Source: Mesotoga sp. Brook.08.105.5.1 (lineage in GTDB: Bacteria > Thermotogota > Thermotogae > Petrotogales > Kosmotogaceae). Taken from it: 64,000 nt of DNA. The stretch covers positions 13,892 to 77,891 of the forward strand of contig NZ_AYTW01000027.1 in assembly GCF_002752635.1 (NCBI RefSeq), written 5' to 3'. Numbering within the stretch: position 1 is the stretch's first letter; the number at the start of each line of letters is the position of its first letter. The notes beneath the pieces are model-generated. The model did no database searches and had not been told where the DNA came from. It saw only the letters and a program-made list of their open reading frames with translations. Of this stretch, positions 37,247-46,461 are shown piece after piece. The position numbers were made by a program, and so were the translations under genes.

Positions 37247-38519
37247 GGAAGTCTATGAAGAGATACTTGATTACATAAGACAGATCCCTGTGATCGACAC
37301 ACATGAACACCTGGTCCACTCTGAAGATTTGCTCCTGGGGAGAGACGACGTTCTTCAGGAGTTCCTTCTTCACTTTATGAGCTCTGATATGATTTCTACT
37401 GGACTTAAAGCCGAGACTCTAGGAACTGCCAGAGATAAGAAGAGAGATATACTTGGACGCTGGGAACTGATAGAACCACACTGGGAGTTTTGCCGACATA
37501 CCGGTTACGGCAGGGTTCTCGATGATTCGGTTAGAGAGATATACGGGATCGACGGAATAAAAGGTTCGACCATAGAGGAGCTCGGAGAGAAGTTCAGGGA
37601 GGCAAACAGACCGGGACACTTGAAAGAAATCCTGAAGGATCTCTGTAACATAGAACTTGCGATAATAGATCCCTGGACCAGCCGATTCGAATGAGACAGG
37701 AGCCATTTCAGGAGGGTCTGGCAGCCACAAAACTACATAATGCCAATGCCACCTGAATTCGATATAGTAGGATGGCTGGAGGAGACCTACGCCGTAGAAA
37801 TAAGATCGCTCAGCGACTGGCTAGAGGTTTTCGAAAGGGAGCTGGATGAGAATCTGGCAAATGGCATCATTGGTCTGAAGAGTGTTATTGCTTATCAGAG
37901 GCCGATTAGATTTGAAGAAGTGAGTTTTAAAGACGCTGCAATCGTGTTTCAAAAGGCTCTGAAAGAGAGAACCGAGAAGTGTGTGTATGGAGACAAGAGT
38001 CTAGTTCTACCCAAAGTAGTGCAGGATTATGTGATGCATCTTATAATGTCTGCAGCGAATGAACGTGGAGTTTTCGTTCAGTTTCACACCGGTTTGCTGG
38101 AAGGAAATCGTGGAATGTTAAGCAACTTGAACCCCGAGCTTCTCGAGAACCTGTTTCTCAAGTATCCGGGAGTGAAATTCGATCTCTTTCACATTGGATA
38201 TCCTTACTGGGGAGTGACTGCGGCCCTTGCCAGGACCTATCCAAACGTCTTCATCGACATGTGCTGGTCTCACATCATCTCGCCAATTTCTTCGCGGAAC
38301 GCCTTGAGCGAATTCCTGGATGCAGTGCCGTTCAACAAGATATCCGGCTTTGGCGGGGACTATGCAATCGTCGAAGCGATCTACGGGCACCTTAAGATGG
38401 CAAGAGAAAATATCGCGAGAGTTCTGGAGGAGAAGATTAGTGAGAAGACTGTAAAGCTCTTACAGGCGATGATGATTGCCGAACGAATTCTCCATAACAA
38501 TCCGAAAAAATCCTCCTGA
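37230..38519 (+). pseudogene. Amidohydrolase-family gene interrupted by an in-frame UGA
   Basis: One continuous reading frame of 430 codons is interrupted only by TGA at 37692-37694. Before it, residues include VIDTHEHLVH, the H-x-H metal motif of the amidohydrolase superfamily. After it come QFHTGLLEGN, the FHIGYPYWG region and GFGGDYAIVE, giving later metal ligands and catalytic Asp. No frameshift occurs across the stop: SRFE-(UGA)-DRSHFRR. A nonsense mutation is the simplest reading (from CGA, TGC, TGT or TGG); recoding as Cys/Sec is the less likely alternative. The usual family length of about 400 aa matches the whole span. It overlaps the ATP-grasp gene by 17 bases. Confidence 0.8.
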
Positions 38520-38585
38520 ACAATCTATGATCTGCAAAGCAATCTCAGCAAAGGCGGTTTTGGAAAACGAGAAGGTGGAGATCAA

Positions 38586-39299
38586 TTGACACATGAGGAG
38601 AGGTACAACTTGGCTCTGGAGATTTCTCGAAAGGTTTCGAGAGAGGTGAAGGACAATCTGATTTGCTTCTGCCTGTATGGTTCTACATCGAGAGGGACCG
38701 ATACTCACTGGTCCGATCTAGAAATGCTTATGATAACCAGAGAAGAGGTTCCCAAGAAAGCCTTTCTCGATGGCTTAGTCCCGGTCACTATAAATTCGAT
38801 AACCGAAAACAGACTCTGCAGATTACTCGAGGAACCGGGAGTTGAATGGCCATTTTACGCTGGATTGGTGAAAAACCTTGTCGTACTGGAAGGCGATGCG
38901 TCGAAGCCGGGGCAGTATTACGCTCTCGCTTGCCGTGTTCCTGAAGAGAAGTTCAGGAGGGCTTTGAAGGACAATCTTTCGGAGCTCGTATTCGAGTCTT
39001 GCGGGAGAATCTTCTCCTGCATTGCAAGGAAGAGATACGAGGACATCTACTGCGCCTCAATAGAGACCCTGCTAGAAATGAGAACCGCTCTCTGTCTTCT
39101 GAACTGTACGCACGTGAATTATGACTACTTCGACGGCATTCAAGAGAGTTTCAAGTTCAAGAAGCTGCCAGAACGGTACCCCGTTCTGGCAACGAGATTG
39201 TGGAAGGGCAGAAGTCCGTTCAGCATTGCAAATGACTCCAGAGATCTCTTCAAGAACTATCTCTCTCTTTTGAGAGAAGAGCAAATTCTTCAAACATGA
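38586..39299 (+). CDS. Kanamycin-nucleotidyltransferase-like (ANT(4')-type) protein
   Basis: A 237 aa member of the polymerase-beta nucleotidyltransferase superfamily. The N-terminal motif LYGSTSRGTDTHWSDLEM gives G-S-x(n)-D-x-E, closely following the GS...SDIEM arrangement I recall from kanamycin nucleotidyltransferase. The following EWPF and the C-terminal helical domain (SELVFESCGRIF...LCLLN) have the same order. In that enzyme AMP is moved to an aminoglycoside hydroxyl; here the acceptor is unknown and may be a metabolite. The TTG at 38586 follows AGGTGGAG at suitable distance. It is downstream of the amidohydrolase gene, 66 bases apart. Confidence 0.8.
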   Translation: MTHEERYNLALEISRKVSREVKDNLICFCLYGSTSRGTDTHWSDLEMLMITREEVPKKAFLDGLVPVTINSITENRLCRLLEEPGVEWPFYAGLVKNLVVLEGDASKPGQYYALACRVPEEKFRRALKDNLSELVFESCGRIFSCIARKRYEDIYCASIETLLEMRTALCLLNCTHVNYDYFDGIQESFKFKKLPERYPVLATRLWKGRSPFSIANDSRDLFKNYLSLLREEQILQT

Positions 39300-39348
39300 C
39301 GGAGTCTATCTACGAACTTGACGCTAGATTCTCTGACCCCCCCACTTT

Positions 39349-41166
39349 TTATGGCACGTAATTGACATCCGTGGCCCACAAGCTTATGTTGTCGAACATG
39401 ACGTAAGACAAAACGCCATTGCTCGTAGTCATCCTAACTCCATTTGTGCCCGCTGACACAGGACTATAGGTAAAACTCTTCTTGAATAAATCGTTTACGT
39501 ATACTGCCGCGTTTCCCGTTGTGTGATTAAAGATCACCTTCACTTTGTACCAGACTCCAGGTGAGATATCCATCACTTTCTCGGAATGGTAGGAACCACC
39601 GGAATTTGTCCAGCAGATTATCGCCTGACTTCCTCCTAGGTATCCTATTCCTGTGTATGCATTAGTGTTGTTCGGCCCAATCCAGCCCCATTTGTTTGTT
39701 GTGGAGGAGCTCAGCCTAACGTCGTACTCTAGATAGCCAAGCTTTATAGGTTTCACCGATGAAGTGTAGACCGTGGAGTAACCTCCAGTTCCACCGTAGA
39801 AGGCGATGACTTTACCGTGACCGGTGATCGTTGTAATGACTGGATTAGGCACACTGCCAGACTCAGTGTAGTACCACTTCCCGAATGAACCTGTGATGGT
39901 GCCTGTAGAATATGTCTCAAAATTCTCTCCAAAGGCTTTTGTTGGCGCAGTGCGGAAACTCCAGATGGGGCCGGTCTTAGTGGCTCCTTTACTGTCTATC
40001 GCGACAATCCGCCAGTAGTAATTAGTCGAACTACTCAAAGTGCCGGTAGGGTAAGTAGTCGTACTCCTGTTTGTTTTGAACACAAGAGCCGTTGGAGAGG
40101 TACCTAAATACACATCATATGTAACTACATCGCCGTCTGGATCTCCCCCGATCCAAGAGAGTGTAAGATTGGCTGGCTGTGTAAGTGCCCCACTGACAGG
40201 AGTAGGATTCGAAGGGGTATTCGGTGGGTTGTTTATTCCACTTGGATTGATTGTTATATCGAATGTCTGGTCGGTTTGGCCTCCATTTCCATCGTTTGCT
40301 CTGATCGTTGCGTTTCTTGTTCCTGAGTCACTCAATAACGGAGAATAAGTGAAGGTGCTACCTGCGACTGCTCCAACCCCGGCTACTCTTGAGAATGTAA
40401 GAGAATCCCCATCGGGATCATTCGCGAATGTGGCGATGTCCAGTGTTAATGTCGTTCCGGCTGTAACATATTGCGGGGAAGGTATCGACAATTCGGGAAC
40501 TCTGTTCTTATTAGTAACGGTCACTGAGAAACTTGTCGTCGCCTCGGCCCCTTTTGTGTCAATAGCTCTCAAAACAACACTGTAGACTGCCGATTCTTCA
40601 AAGTAAATTGCTGCATCCTCATAGGAGGGAGAGTACTCATAGTTGTTTCCGTCAATCTCACCGGGACCTTCAAGAATATCGAATGTAAGAGCATCTCCAT
40701 CCGGGTCGCTAGCGTAGGTTGTAAGAAGAACTGTAAGAGTGGAACCCTCCAGAACAGTTTTATTTGGAATCGTTATCCAGACTGGAGGCCTGTTCGTGGG
40801 CATAACCGTGACGTTGAAACTTTCGCTTGCCGTTCCGCCCTTTCCGTCGTCTGCGGTTATCGTAACTGCATATACCGCTTCTTCCTCGAATTCAATTGCA
40901 GATTCACCGATGCCCGGAGTGTAGGAATATAGACCGCTAACTACGCTTCCCTTTCCTGTTACCGAGAAGCTCAAGGCATCGCCGTCTTCATCTGAGACGT
41001 GATCGCTCAGAAGGATTTCTAGGGTTTTGGTTTCTTCCACAGTCTGATCTCCTATTGGAAGAAACCAGACCGGAATCTTGTTTGGCGGGTTGAATGGACA
41101 TGCAGACAGCAAAAGGATAAGGAAAACTACAGGTAGCAAGACAAGACGGTTCTTTTTCAGAAGCAT
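39349..41166 (-). CDS. Surface lipoprotein with tandem cadherin/Ig-like, FN3 and C-terminal lectin-like domains
   Basis: A 605 aa lipoprotein. The signal peptide ends in the lipobox LLLSAC (Cys about residue 23). Three similar domains of about 95 residues follow, each with a DPDGDALTF-type calcium-binding-like turn (DEDGDALSF, DPDGDALTF, DPDGDSLTF). Next comes a fibronectin type III domain (PSNPTPVSGA...DPDGDVVTYDVYLG...WSFRTAP). Last is a beta-rich domain with features of LamG/concanavalin-like folds (FETYSTGTITGSFGKWYY, VMFDNISLW). It probably binds carbohydrate or another cell. The ATG at 41166 is chosen because GGGGGGTG lies eight bases upstream. The domain repeats differ by many residues, so they are old duplications. 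Confidence 0.85.
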   Translation of the reverse strand: MLLKKNRLVLLPVVFLILLLSACPFNPPNKIPVWFLPIGDQTVEETKTLEILLSDHVSDEDGDALSFSVTGKGSVVSGLYSYTPGIGESAIEFEEEAVYAVTITADDGKGGTASESFNVTVMPTNRPPVWITIPNKTVLEGSTLTVLLTTYASDPDGDALTFDILEGPGEIDGNNYEYSPSYEDAAIYFEESAVYSVVLRAIDTKGAEATTSFSVTVTNKNRVPELSIPSPQYVTAGTTLTLDIATFANDPDGDSLTFSRVAGVGAVAGSTFTYSPLLSDSGTRNATIRANDGNGGQTDQTFDITINPSGINNPPNTPSNPTPVSGALTQPANLTLSWIGGDPDGDVVTYDVYLGTSPTALVFKTNRSTTTYPTGTLSSSTNYYWRIVAIDSKGATKTGPIWSFRTAPTKAFGENFETYSTGTITGSFGKWYYTESGSVPNPVITTITGHGKVIAFYGGTGGYSTVYTSSVKPIKLGYLEYDVRLSSSTTNKWGWIGPNNTNAYTGIGYLGGSQAIICWTNSGGSYHSEKVMDISPGVWYKVKVIFNHTTGNAAVYVNDLFKKSFTYSPVSAGTNGVRMTTSNGVLSYVMFDNISLWATDVNYVP

Positions 41167-41778
41167 TCTAAACACCCCCCATACTTAACAATTTCAGCGG
41201 TTTTTGAAGTCAACTGTTCCTGTAGTTTCAGTATATTTCACGGCTGCTCGACATTATCTTTCGATACGAAGATTCCAAATAATAAGAATGCCAATCGGAT
41301 TTGTTTCGAAAAGAGCATGTAAGTTTCCTTAATTACGCCAATATGGTTAACTTGCTAAGTGCGAAACTAAAGACTAATCATAAAGACATCATCTAAGGGA
41401 GACTAAGATTCGACAGATACAGACTCATCTGGCTTAACGGTTCAAGCGGTTACCTGAAGCCCTTACCAGGAATGATAAATAAGTCTAGACAAATCACTCA
41501 GAATTATGATATTGCGTTTTGATTTTGGTTTGAAGAGAAAGTGTAAATCTGCAATAATTGAAAAGTTGCTAAACACTTTCAGAAGATAGTTTTGAAAGTT
41601 ACAGCGGTCATTCCTTCAAAGAACTTGGGGCACGCGTACGTTTCACTTTATTGCTGTCCTTAAAGAGCTCATCATTACCCACATGATGTTCTCTGGAACC
41701 CATCTCATCATCTCGTGGTTTTTAACTAAGACCGACCCCGGACGCGGAGTGTCAACGATGAACCGCTCTTCTGCTCTT
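41167..41778. other. AT-rich gene-free stretch
   Basis: I see no gene, RNA or obvious terminator in these roughly 600 bases. Reading frames are short and broken. It separates the lipoprotein gene (leftward) from the fold-back repeat. Confidence 0.6.
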
Positions 41779-42051
41779 GATCTTAAATCCCCGCTCGAGC
41801 GGGGGGACCGCTTGCGGTGGGGTGTGTGCACGTCTTTGAAGCGCGTCCCGCATCGATCAGCCTGGCCGAGCTTTATTGGATGTATTCGCTCTTCACGTCT
41901 TTAGTAGGTCTGTGCAATATGTTCTTACCAGGAACCAACATCCGCTCTCTTGGGATTATTTCAAGGCAGCGGCCTTTGCAGTTCTCAAAGACGAGCGTGC
42001 ACACCCTCCGCCAATTCGTGGTCCTCCTCCCTCAAGGGAGGACTTAAGATC
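41779..42051. repeat. Inverted repeat pair enclosing about 145 bases (fold-back element)
   Basis: The left arm 41779-41840 begins GATCTTAAATCCCCGCTCGA and ends near TGCACGTCTTTGA. The right arm 41984-42051 is its imperfect reverse complement, starting TCAAAGACGAGCGTGCAC and ending ACTTAAGATC. The arms share the GATCTTAA ends, a CCC-CTCGAG/CTTGAG-GGG inner palindrome and GGGTGTGTGCACG-like blocks. The loop (41841-41983) encodes nothing recognisable. The shape resembles a MITE or fold-back element. Confidence 0.7.
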
Positions 42052-42264
42052 AGGATCATCAGGAGCCAAATACAGCATATACTGTCAAGGGAGAAGAAGC
42101 ACAATATGATTTCTATTTAGCTCCGTAACTTATGGGTAATTAAGAGCTTAAAGAGAGGTTGATCCTATTTCTAAATCTTACAGTAGCGAAGCAATAGAAT
42201 CTGTCTCAGGCATAATTGTTTCGTAGAATCTCAGGAGAGAAGGATCTGAAAGGAGAGAAACTGC

Positions 42265-43476
42265 ATGACTTCGCGAGATAGAGTGTTGAAAACGTTGAAA
42301 CACCGCGAACCTGACCGTATTCCTATCGATCTGGGAGGAATGAGGTCGACCGGCATTCATGCTAAAGCTTACAAGAAGCTTGTAGATTATCTCGGTTATT
42401 GTGATCTTTCAGTAAGGGTTTTCGATATTCATCAGATGCTTGCCTTTATCGATGAGGAGATCAGGAGAGAAGTACATTCCGATGTGATCGAACTCAAGAG
42501 ACTGAACGGAGGCTTTGAAACTAGAATCGATTCCTGGATAAGGAGAGACATCTTTGGAGATGGGTCGAGATACCTCTTTCCAGATGGTTTCGACTTCAAA
42601 GTGAAAGAGGACGGTTCGCTAGCAGTCGAGAGGAACGGTGTCGAAGTCGCGAGAATGCCCCGAGGCGGCCATTACTTCGACAGGAGTTACTTTCCCCTTG
42701 CCCAGGCCGAGAGCAAAGAGGAGATCTCGGCTCTTGTTCTGCCAAAACTGACTGACGAGGAAATAGAGTTCCTGAAAGGACAGCTCTCGGGAATACGTGA
42801 GTCAACAGACTGCGCCGTAATCGGGGCTTTCGGGGGAAACTTCCTCGAGGCGGGCCATTCAATGTTCGGGTACCAGGAGTTCATGGAGAGGCTGATTACC
42901 GACCGGTCTCTTATGGAGTTCTTTCTCGACCGGCTCCTCGAAACCTATATTGTAGATCTGGAAAAGTATCTCTCTAACGTGGGAGACGATATAGATATTA
43001 TTCAGATTGGCGACGATTACGGCACCCAGGAAAATACGGCGATATCGCCCCGGATTTTCAGATCTGTCTTCAAACCCAGACTGAAAAACCTGTGCGACTT
43101 CATTCACATTAAGAAACCCGATCTGTTCATCTTTCTTCACTCCTGCGGGTCCGTCTATCCCTTCATACCAGATTTCATAGAAGCCGGGGTTCAGATCCTG
43201 AACCCGGTTCAGACTAACGCGAAGAATATGGAGCCGGAAAGGCTGAAGAAGGAATTTGGAAGAGATATCGTCTTCTGGGGAGGAGGATGTGACACACAGC
43301 ACGTCCTGCCTTTCGGAACGCTCAAGGAATTGGAGGACGATATTCGCTGGCGCATCGACATTTTCTCTCCGGGCGGAGGCTTTGTCTTTGCTCCTATCCA
43401 CAACATTCAGGCCGAAGTATCACCCGAGAAGATCTTCAGACTTTTTGAATGCGCTTACGAATATGGTTCTCGATAA
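42265..43476 (+). CDS. URO-D family methyltransferase-like protein
   Basis: A 403 aa protein with the uroporphyrinogen-decarboxylase barrel as used by corrinoid methyltransferases. The opening TSRDRVLKTLKHREPDRIPIDLGG is characteristic of the MtaA/CmuA-like group. It has a zinc-type HxC in FLHSCGS and a third ligand cysteine in WGGGCDTQ, the usual H-x-C...C set. These features favour methyl transfer over heme synthesis; true HemE lacks these Cys. It may demethylate a substrate to a corrinoid protein. It converges on the minus-strand methyltransferase operon; the corrinoid protein is 8 kb away at 51.3 kb. Upstream AGGAGAGA is a moderate ribosome binding site. Confidence 0.82.
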   Translation: MTSRDRVLKTLKHREPDRIPIDLGGMRSTGIHAKAYKKLVDYLGYCDLSVRVFDIHQMLAFIDEEIRREVHSDVIELKRLNGGFETRIDSWIRRDIFGDGSRYLFPDGFDFKVKEDGSLAVERNGVEVARMPRGGHYFDRSYFPLAQAESKEEISALVLPKLTDEEIEFLKGQLSGIRESTDCAVIGAFGGNFLEAGHSMFGYQEFMERLITDRSLMEFFLDRLLETYIVDLEKYLSNVGDDIDIIQIGDDYGTQENTAISPRIFRSVFKPRLKNLCDFIHIKKPDLFIFLHSCGSVYPFIPDFIEAGVQILNPVQTNAKNMEPERLKKEFGRDIVFWGGGCDTQHVLPFGTLKELEDDIRWRIDIFSPGGGFVFAPIHNIQAEVSPEKIFRLFECAYEYGSR

Positions 43477-43521
43477 TACTCGCTGAAGAAGCTGCTCTTC
43501 TTCTGAACCTGATGTATTGTA

Positions 43522-44478
43522 TTATGACCGAAAATTCCTGCCGGCCCTGAAGAAGGCGGCGATGTTCTCATGAGGAGTCTCCAGTGGAATATCACAGCCG
43601 GAACTCAAAATGAAGTTGGGAACGTCCTTCATTTTCTCGAGAAGTTCTGTAGTTTCTCTCTCGACCTCCTCTCCGTTTGACTGAAGGAAGACCTTAACCG
43701 GATCTATGTTGCCTATAAGAAAAACATCTTCGGGAATTCTCTCCGCCGTATCCTTCAGGTCCACCATGCTGTCAAGGCTCAGTCCGTAGGCGCCGCTTGC
43801 ACCCATAGGTTCTACTATGTGTTCCGTGTCTCCGCAGATGTGATAAATTAAAGGTTTTGAAAGTTCCGATCTGAGCTTTTCAAAATATGGAAGCGCGAAA
43901 CGTTTGAACTGTCTCTTGGATAAGAGCACCGCAGTCGGTTCAAGCACGGCTATCGTGTCCGTACCGTGGTCGATTAGCGCTCTGGAGTATTCACCTACAA
44001 CCCTTGCGCAAAAGTCTACTACGCTCTCTGCAAAATCCGGCTCTTCTATCAGCTTCATACAGAGATCTGTAACCCCAACCAGTTCTCCTGCAAGGCTAAG
44101 TGGACCGATAACGTAGCTGCCCTTCATTCCCGGCAGTTCTCTCGCCATCTTATCTGCAACTTCTGTGAAGATCCTCATTCTGCCGGATACTCCGCTCCAG
44201 GAGTTTTCGACAGAGGCCAGCTCGTCGCGTCCCTTTATTGGATGTTCCTTAACGAAGGGATTGTCATCCTCAGGGAAACCGATCTCCATTCCCAACGCCT
44301 CGGCTTCGACTGTCAGGTCCATCATGAAGAAGATCCCGTCGGGCTGAAACTCTTCCATAAGCTTCGACAAAGACTTGAACTGGATTTCCACGTTTGTGAG
44401 ATTCTCTTTAAGCTTTGTTCCCGTCAGTCTTGCTCCCGGCGCGCCGAGCAAAGGTATGATTGATCTAGTGAAAGCCAT
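43522..44478 (-). CDS. MtaA/MtbA-like corrinoid methyltransferase (URO-D family)
   Basis: A 318 aa URO-D barrel of the MtaA/MtbA kind. The zinc site is HICGDT with the late cysteine in SSGCDIP, and GNIDPVK lies between, as in methylcobamide:CoM methyltransferases. The N-terminus FTRSIIPLLGAPGARLTG also fits. In methanogens these move methyl groups from a corrinoid protein to coenzyme M. In a bacterium without CoM the acceptor could be tetrahydrofolate. GGGAGGGA precedes the ATG. The gene is last of a four-gene minus-strand operon and starts three bases after the reactivase stop. Confidence 0.85.
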   Translation of the reverse strand: MAFTRSIIPLLGAPGARLTGTKLKENLTNVEIQFKSLSKLMEEFQPDGIFFMMDLTVEAEALGMEIGFPEDDNPFVKEHPIKGRDELASVENSWSGVSGRMRIFTEVADKMARELPGMKGSYVIGPLSLAGELVGVTDLCMKLIEEPDFAESVVDFCARVVGEYSRALIDHGTDTIAVLEPTAVLLSKRQFKRFALPYFEKLRSELSKPLIYHICGDTEHIVEPMGASGAYGLSLDSMVDLKDTAERIPEDVFLIGNIDPVKVFLQSNGEEVERETTELLEKMKDVPNFILSSGCDIPLETPHENIAAFFRAGRNFRS

Positions 44479-44481
44479 TCT

Positions 44482-46260
44482 TTATCCCTCCCTCAAGGCA
44501 AGATTCTCAACGAAGATCTCGTTGAAATCCTTTCTCCCAGATAGTTCTACATAATGTACCTCACTGCTGAGACTTTCCGCTCTCTCTCGAATCCCGCTAT
44601 CGAGAACTGCCAGAACTGCACCCAGACCGGCCGCATTGCCGACTGGTGAAACTCTTTCGACCGGTACTTTGGGAAGCATGCCTATTCGCAGGGCATTTTC
44701 GGGATCGATGTAGTTTCCGAAGGCTCCGGCAAGCAGAATCCGGTCTATATCTCGCGTATCGATGCCGGCCCGGTCCATCAAAACGGATACTCCTGCTCGA
44801 ATGGCAGCTTTTGCAAGCTGCACTTCACGAATGTCTCTCTTGTTTATCCGCACTTTTCCCGACCGGCCATCAAGTTCGAAGTGTTCTCCCTTGATTCTTC
44901 CCGATTCGTTGACTACTCCTGCATCTATCATTACGGCAATCGCGTCTATCAATCCCGAACCACATATTCCAGAAACATCAGAACCATCCACTGTACTGAA
45001 TCCGATACCTTCTCCATTGAACCACACATGATCGACCGCTCCCGGTCTGGCAATAGTTCCCTGGCTTATGTTGCCTCCTTCGAATGCCGGACCTGCCGCG
45101 GTGGAGCAAGTGAAGATTCTGCCGCCGCTCTTGAGGGCCATCTCCCCGTTGGTTCCGATATCCACAAGGAGAACGTTGCCGGAATCTTCGACAAATCCAG
45201 ACGAGAGAATACCGGCCGTGATATCCGAGCCTACATAAGCTGAGATTCCGGGCATTATGTAGATTTTCGAATTTGGAATGGACCCTTCTAAATCCAGTTC
45301 CCGCGACTCGAAGACCTTTCCTCCAGTGAATGCCGGTATGAAAGGTGAGGAGGCGATTCTCTCCGGGCTTATTCCGAGAAGGATGTGGATCATCGTCGTG
45401 TTTCCCACTATCGAAGTATCGTAGATCCTTTCCTTCGATACTGCTCCTCCTTTGCAAAGATCGTCAATCAGCCTATTCAGTGTTGTCAAAACTGCAGTTC
45501 TCAGCTCATCGATTCCTTCGTCTCTCTTGATTGCGTAGTCAATCCTGGAAATGACATCCTGGCCATATGCAGACTGGGGATTGGAAGCAGATCGAACCGC
45601 AACGATCTCTCCCGACTTAAGATCTGCCAGGTAAACTGCGAGGGTTGTCGTGCCTATATCGATTGCGACGCCGAAGATACCGCTTTCGTCCGAGAAAGGT
45701 AGTATGTCGATTACTTCGCTTCCGTACAAGACGGCCCTGCCTCTGTAATCCAGCTCCCTTATGACATGGGGAAGCCTTCTCAGAAGACTAAGTCTGTCAA
45801 TCCCCGGTCTTTCGGTAACGAGAGCACTCATCAGTCTTGAATAGTCTGAAGTCTGGTCATCAATATCCGGCCTACAAAGAGAAAACTCTTCGACTCTAAC
45901 CTGTGGAGATATCTCTCTTATCGAGGCCTTCGGAAGAGGCGGTTTGGAAACTGCGGAATTCAGAGCCGGGTCCTCTGTTTTGACTCTGACATCGGTCATG
46001 ACTTTGTACTGGCAGCTCAGCCTGTATCCGGCCGCAATTTCGTCTCGTGTCAGGAGTCTTGACTCGGTAAGGGTGAGCGGGAAGGCCTTGCTTCCTTCAG
46101 CCACGAGCGCTTTGCACTTTCCACAGTTTCCCCTCCCTCCGCATACGGCATTCACCTGCTGCGATTCCCTTCTTAAAACATCGAGCAGCAAATCGCCTCT
46201 CTTTGCCGTTACTGTTCTTTGCGAAGGCAGGAATGTGACCTTATACACAGCTTCTTTCAT
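44482..46260 (-). CDS. RACo-type corrinoid reductive activator (2Fe-2S + ASKHA, DUF4445)
   Basis: A 592 aa protein. The N-terminal plant-type ferredoxin domain has CGGRGNCGKC (Cx5Cx2C) near residue 40 and the fourth cysteine in RLSCQ near 79. After a linker, the ASKHA-fold ATPase region contains DIGTTTLAVYLADLKSG, VGNTTMIHILLGI, LLVDIGTNGEMAL and the DUF4445 end GAFGNYIDPENAL. Such proteins reduce inactive Co(II) corrinoid proteins to Co(I) at the cost of ATP. It is placed between a MetH-activation-like gene and an MtaA-like gene in one operon. GAGAGAGG precedes the ATG. Confidence 0.92.
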   Translation of the reverse strand: MKEAVYKVTFLPSQRTVTAKRGDLLLDVLRRESQQVNAVCGGRGNCGKCKALVAEGSKAFPLTLTESRLLTRDEIAAGYRLSCQYKVMTDVRVKTEDPALNSAVSKPPLPKASIREISPQVRVEEFSLCRPDIDDQTSDYSRLMSALVTERPGIDRLSLLRRLPHVIRELDYRGRAVLYGSEVIDILPFSDESGIFGVAIDIGTTTLAVYLADLKSGEIVAVRSASNPQSAYGQDVISRIDYAIKRDEGIDELRTAVLTTLNRLIDDLCKGGAVSKERIYDTSIVGNTTMIHILLGISPERIASSPFIPAFTGGKVFESRELDLEGSIPNSKIYIMPGISAYVGSDITAGILSSGFVEDSGNVLLVDIGTNGEMALKSGGRIFTCSTAAGPAFEGGNISQGTIARPGAVDHVWFNGEGIGFSTVDGSDVSGICGSGLIDAIAVMIDAGVVNESGRIKGEHFELDGRSGKVRINKRDIREVQLAKAAIRAGVSVLMDRAGIDTRDIDRILLAGAFGNYIDPENALRIGMLPKVPVERVSPVGNAAGLGAVLAVLDSGIRERAESLSSEVHYVELSGRKDFNEIFVENLALREG

Positions 46261-46461
46261 TACTTAACCTCTCTCCTCATCGGTATCCCCGATCTCATTT
46301 AACCTATGCATTCACTCGAGAGCGACACCGCAGCGGCTCCTTTTGGGCAACGGTCTTTCCGAATGGACAATGGCAAACTAAGAACTAATTTTTTCTGCTC
46401 CAACCTCTTGCCAGCAACTCCTAACCTCGCCAACCAGACTGATTTTGAAGACTGAGCCACT

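Noticed and set aside
37692-37740. Selenocysteine insertion element after the UGA
   Set aside because: Only a weak 4-bp GCCA/UGGC pairing is seen and no Sec machinery is visible, so I kept nonsense mutation as first choice.
41683-42109. Short plus-strand frames around 41.7-42.1 kb, possible transposase remnant
   Set aside because: They cross the inverted repeat arms; no DDE or HTH motif is readable.
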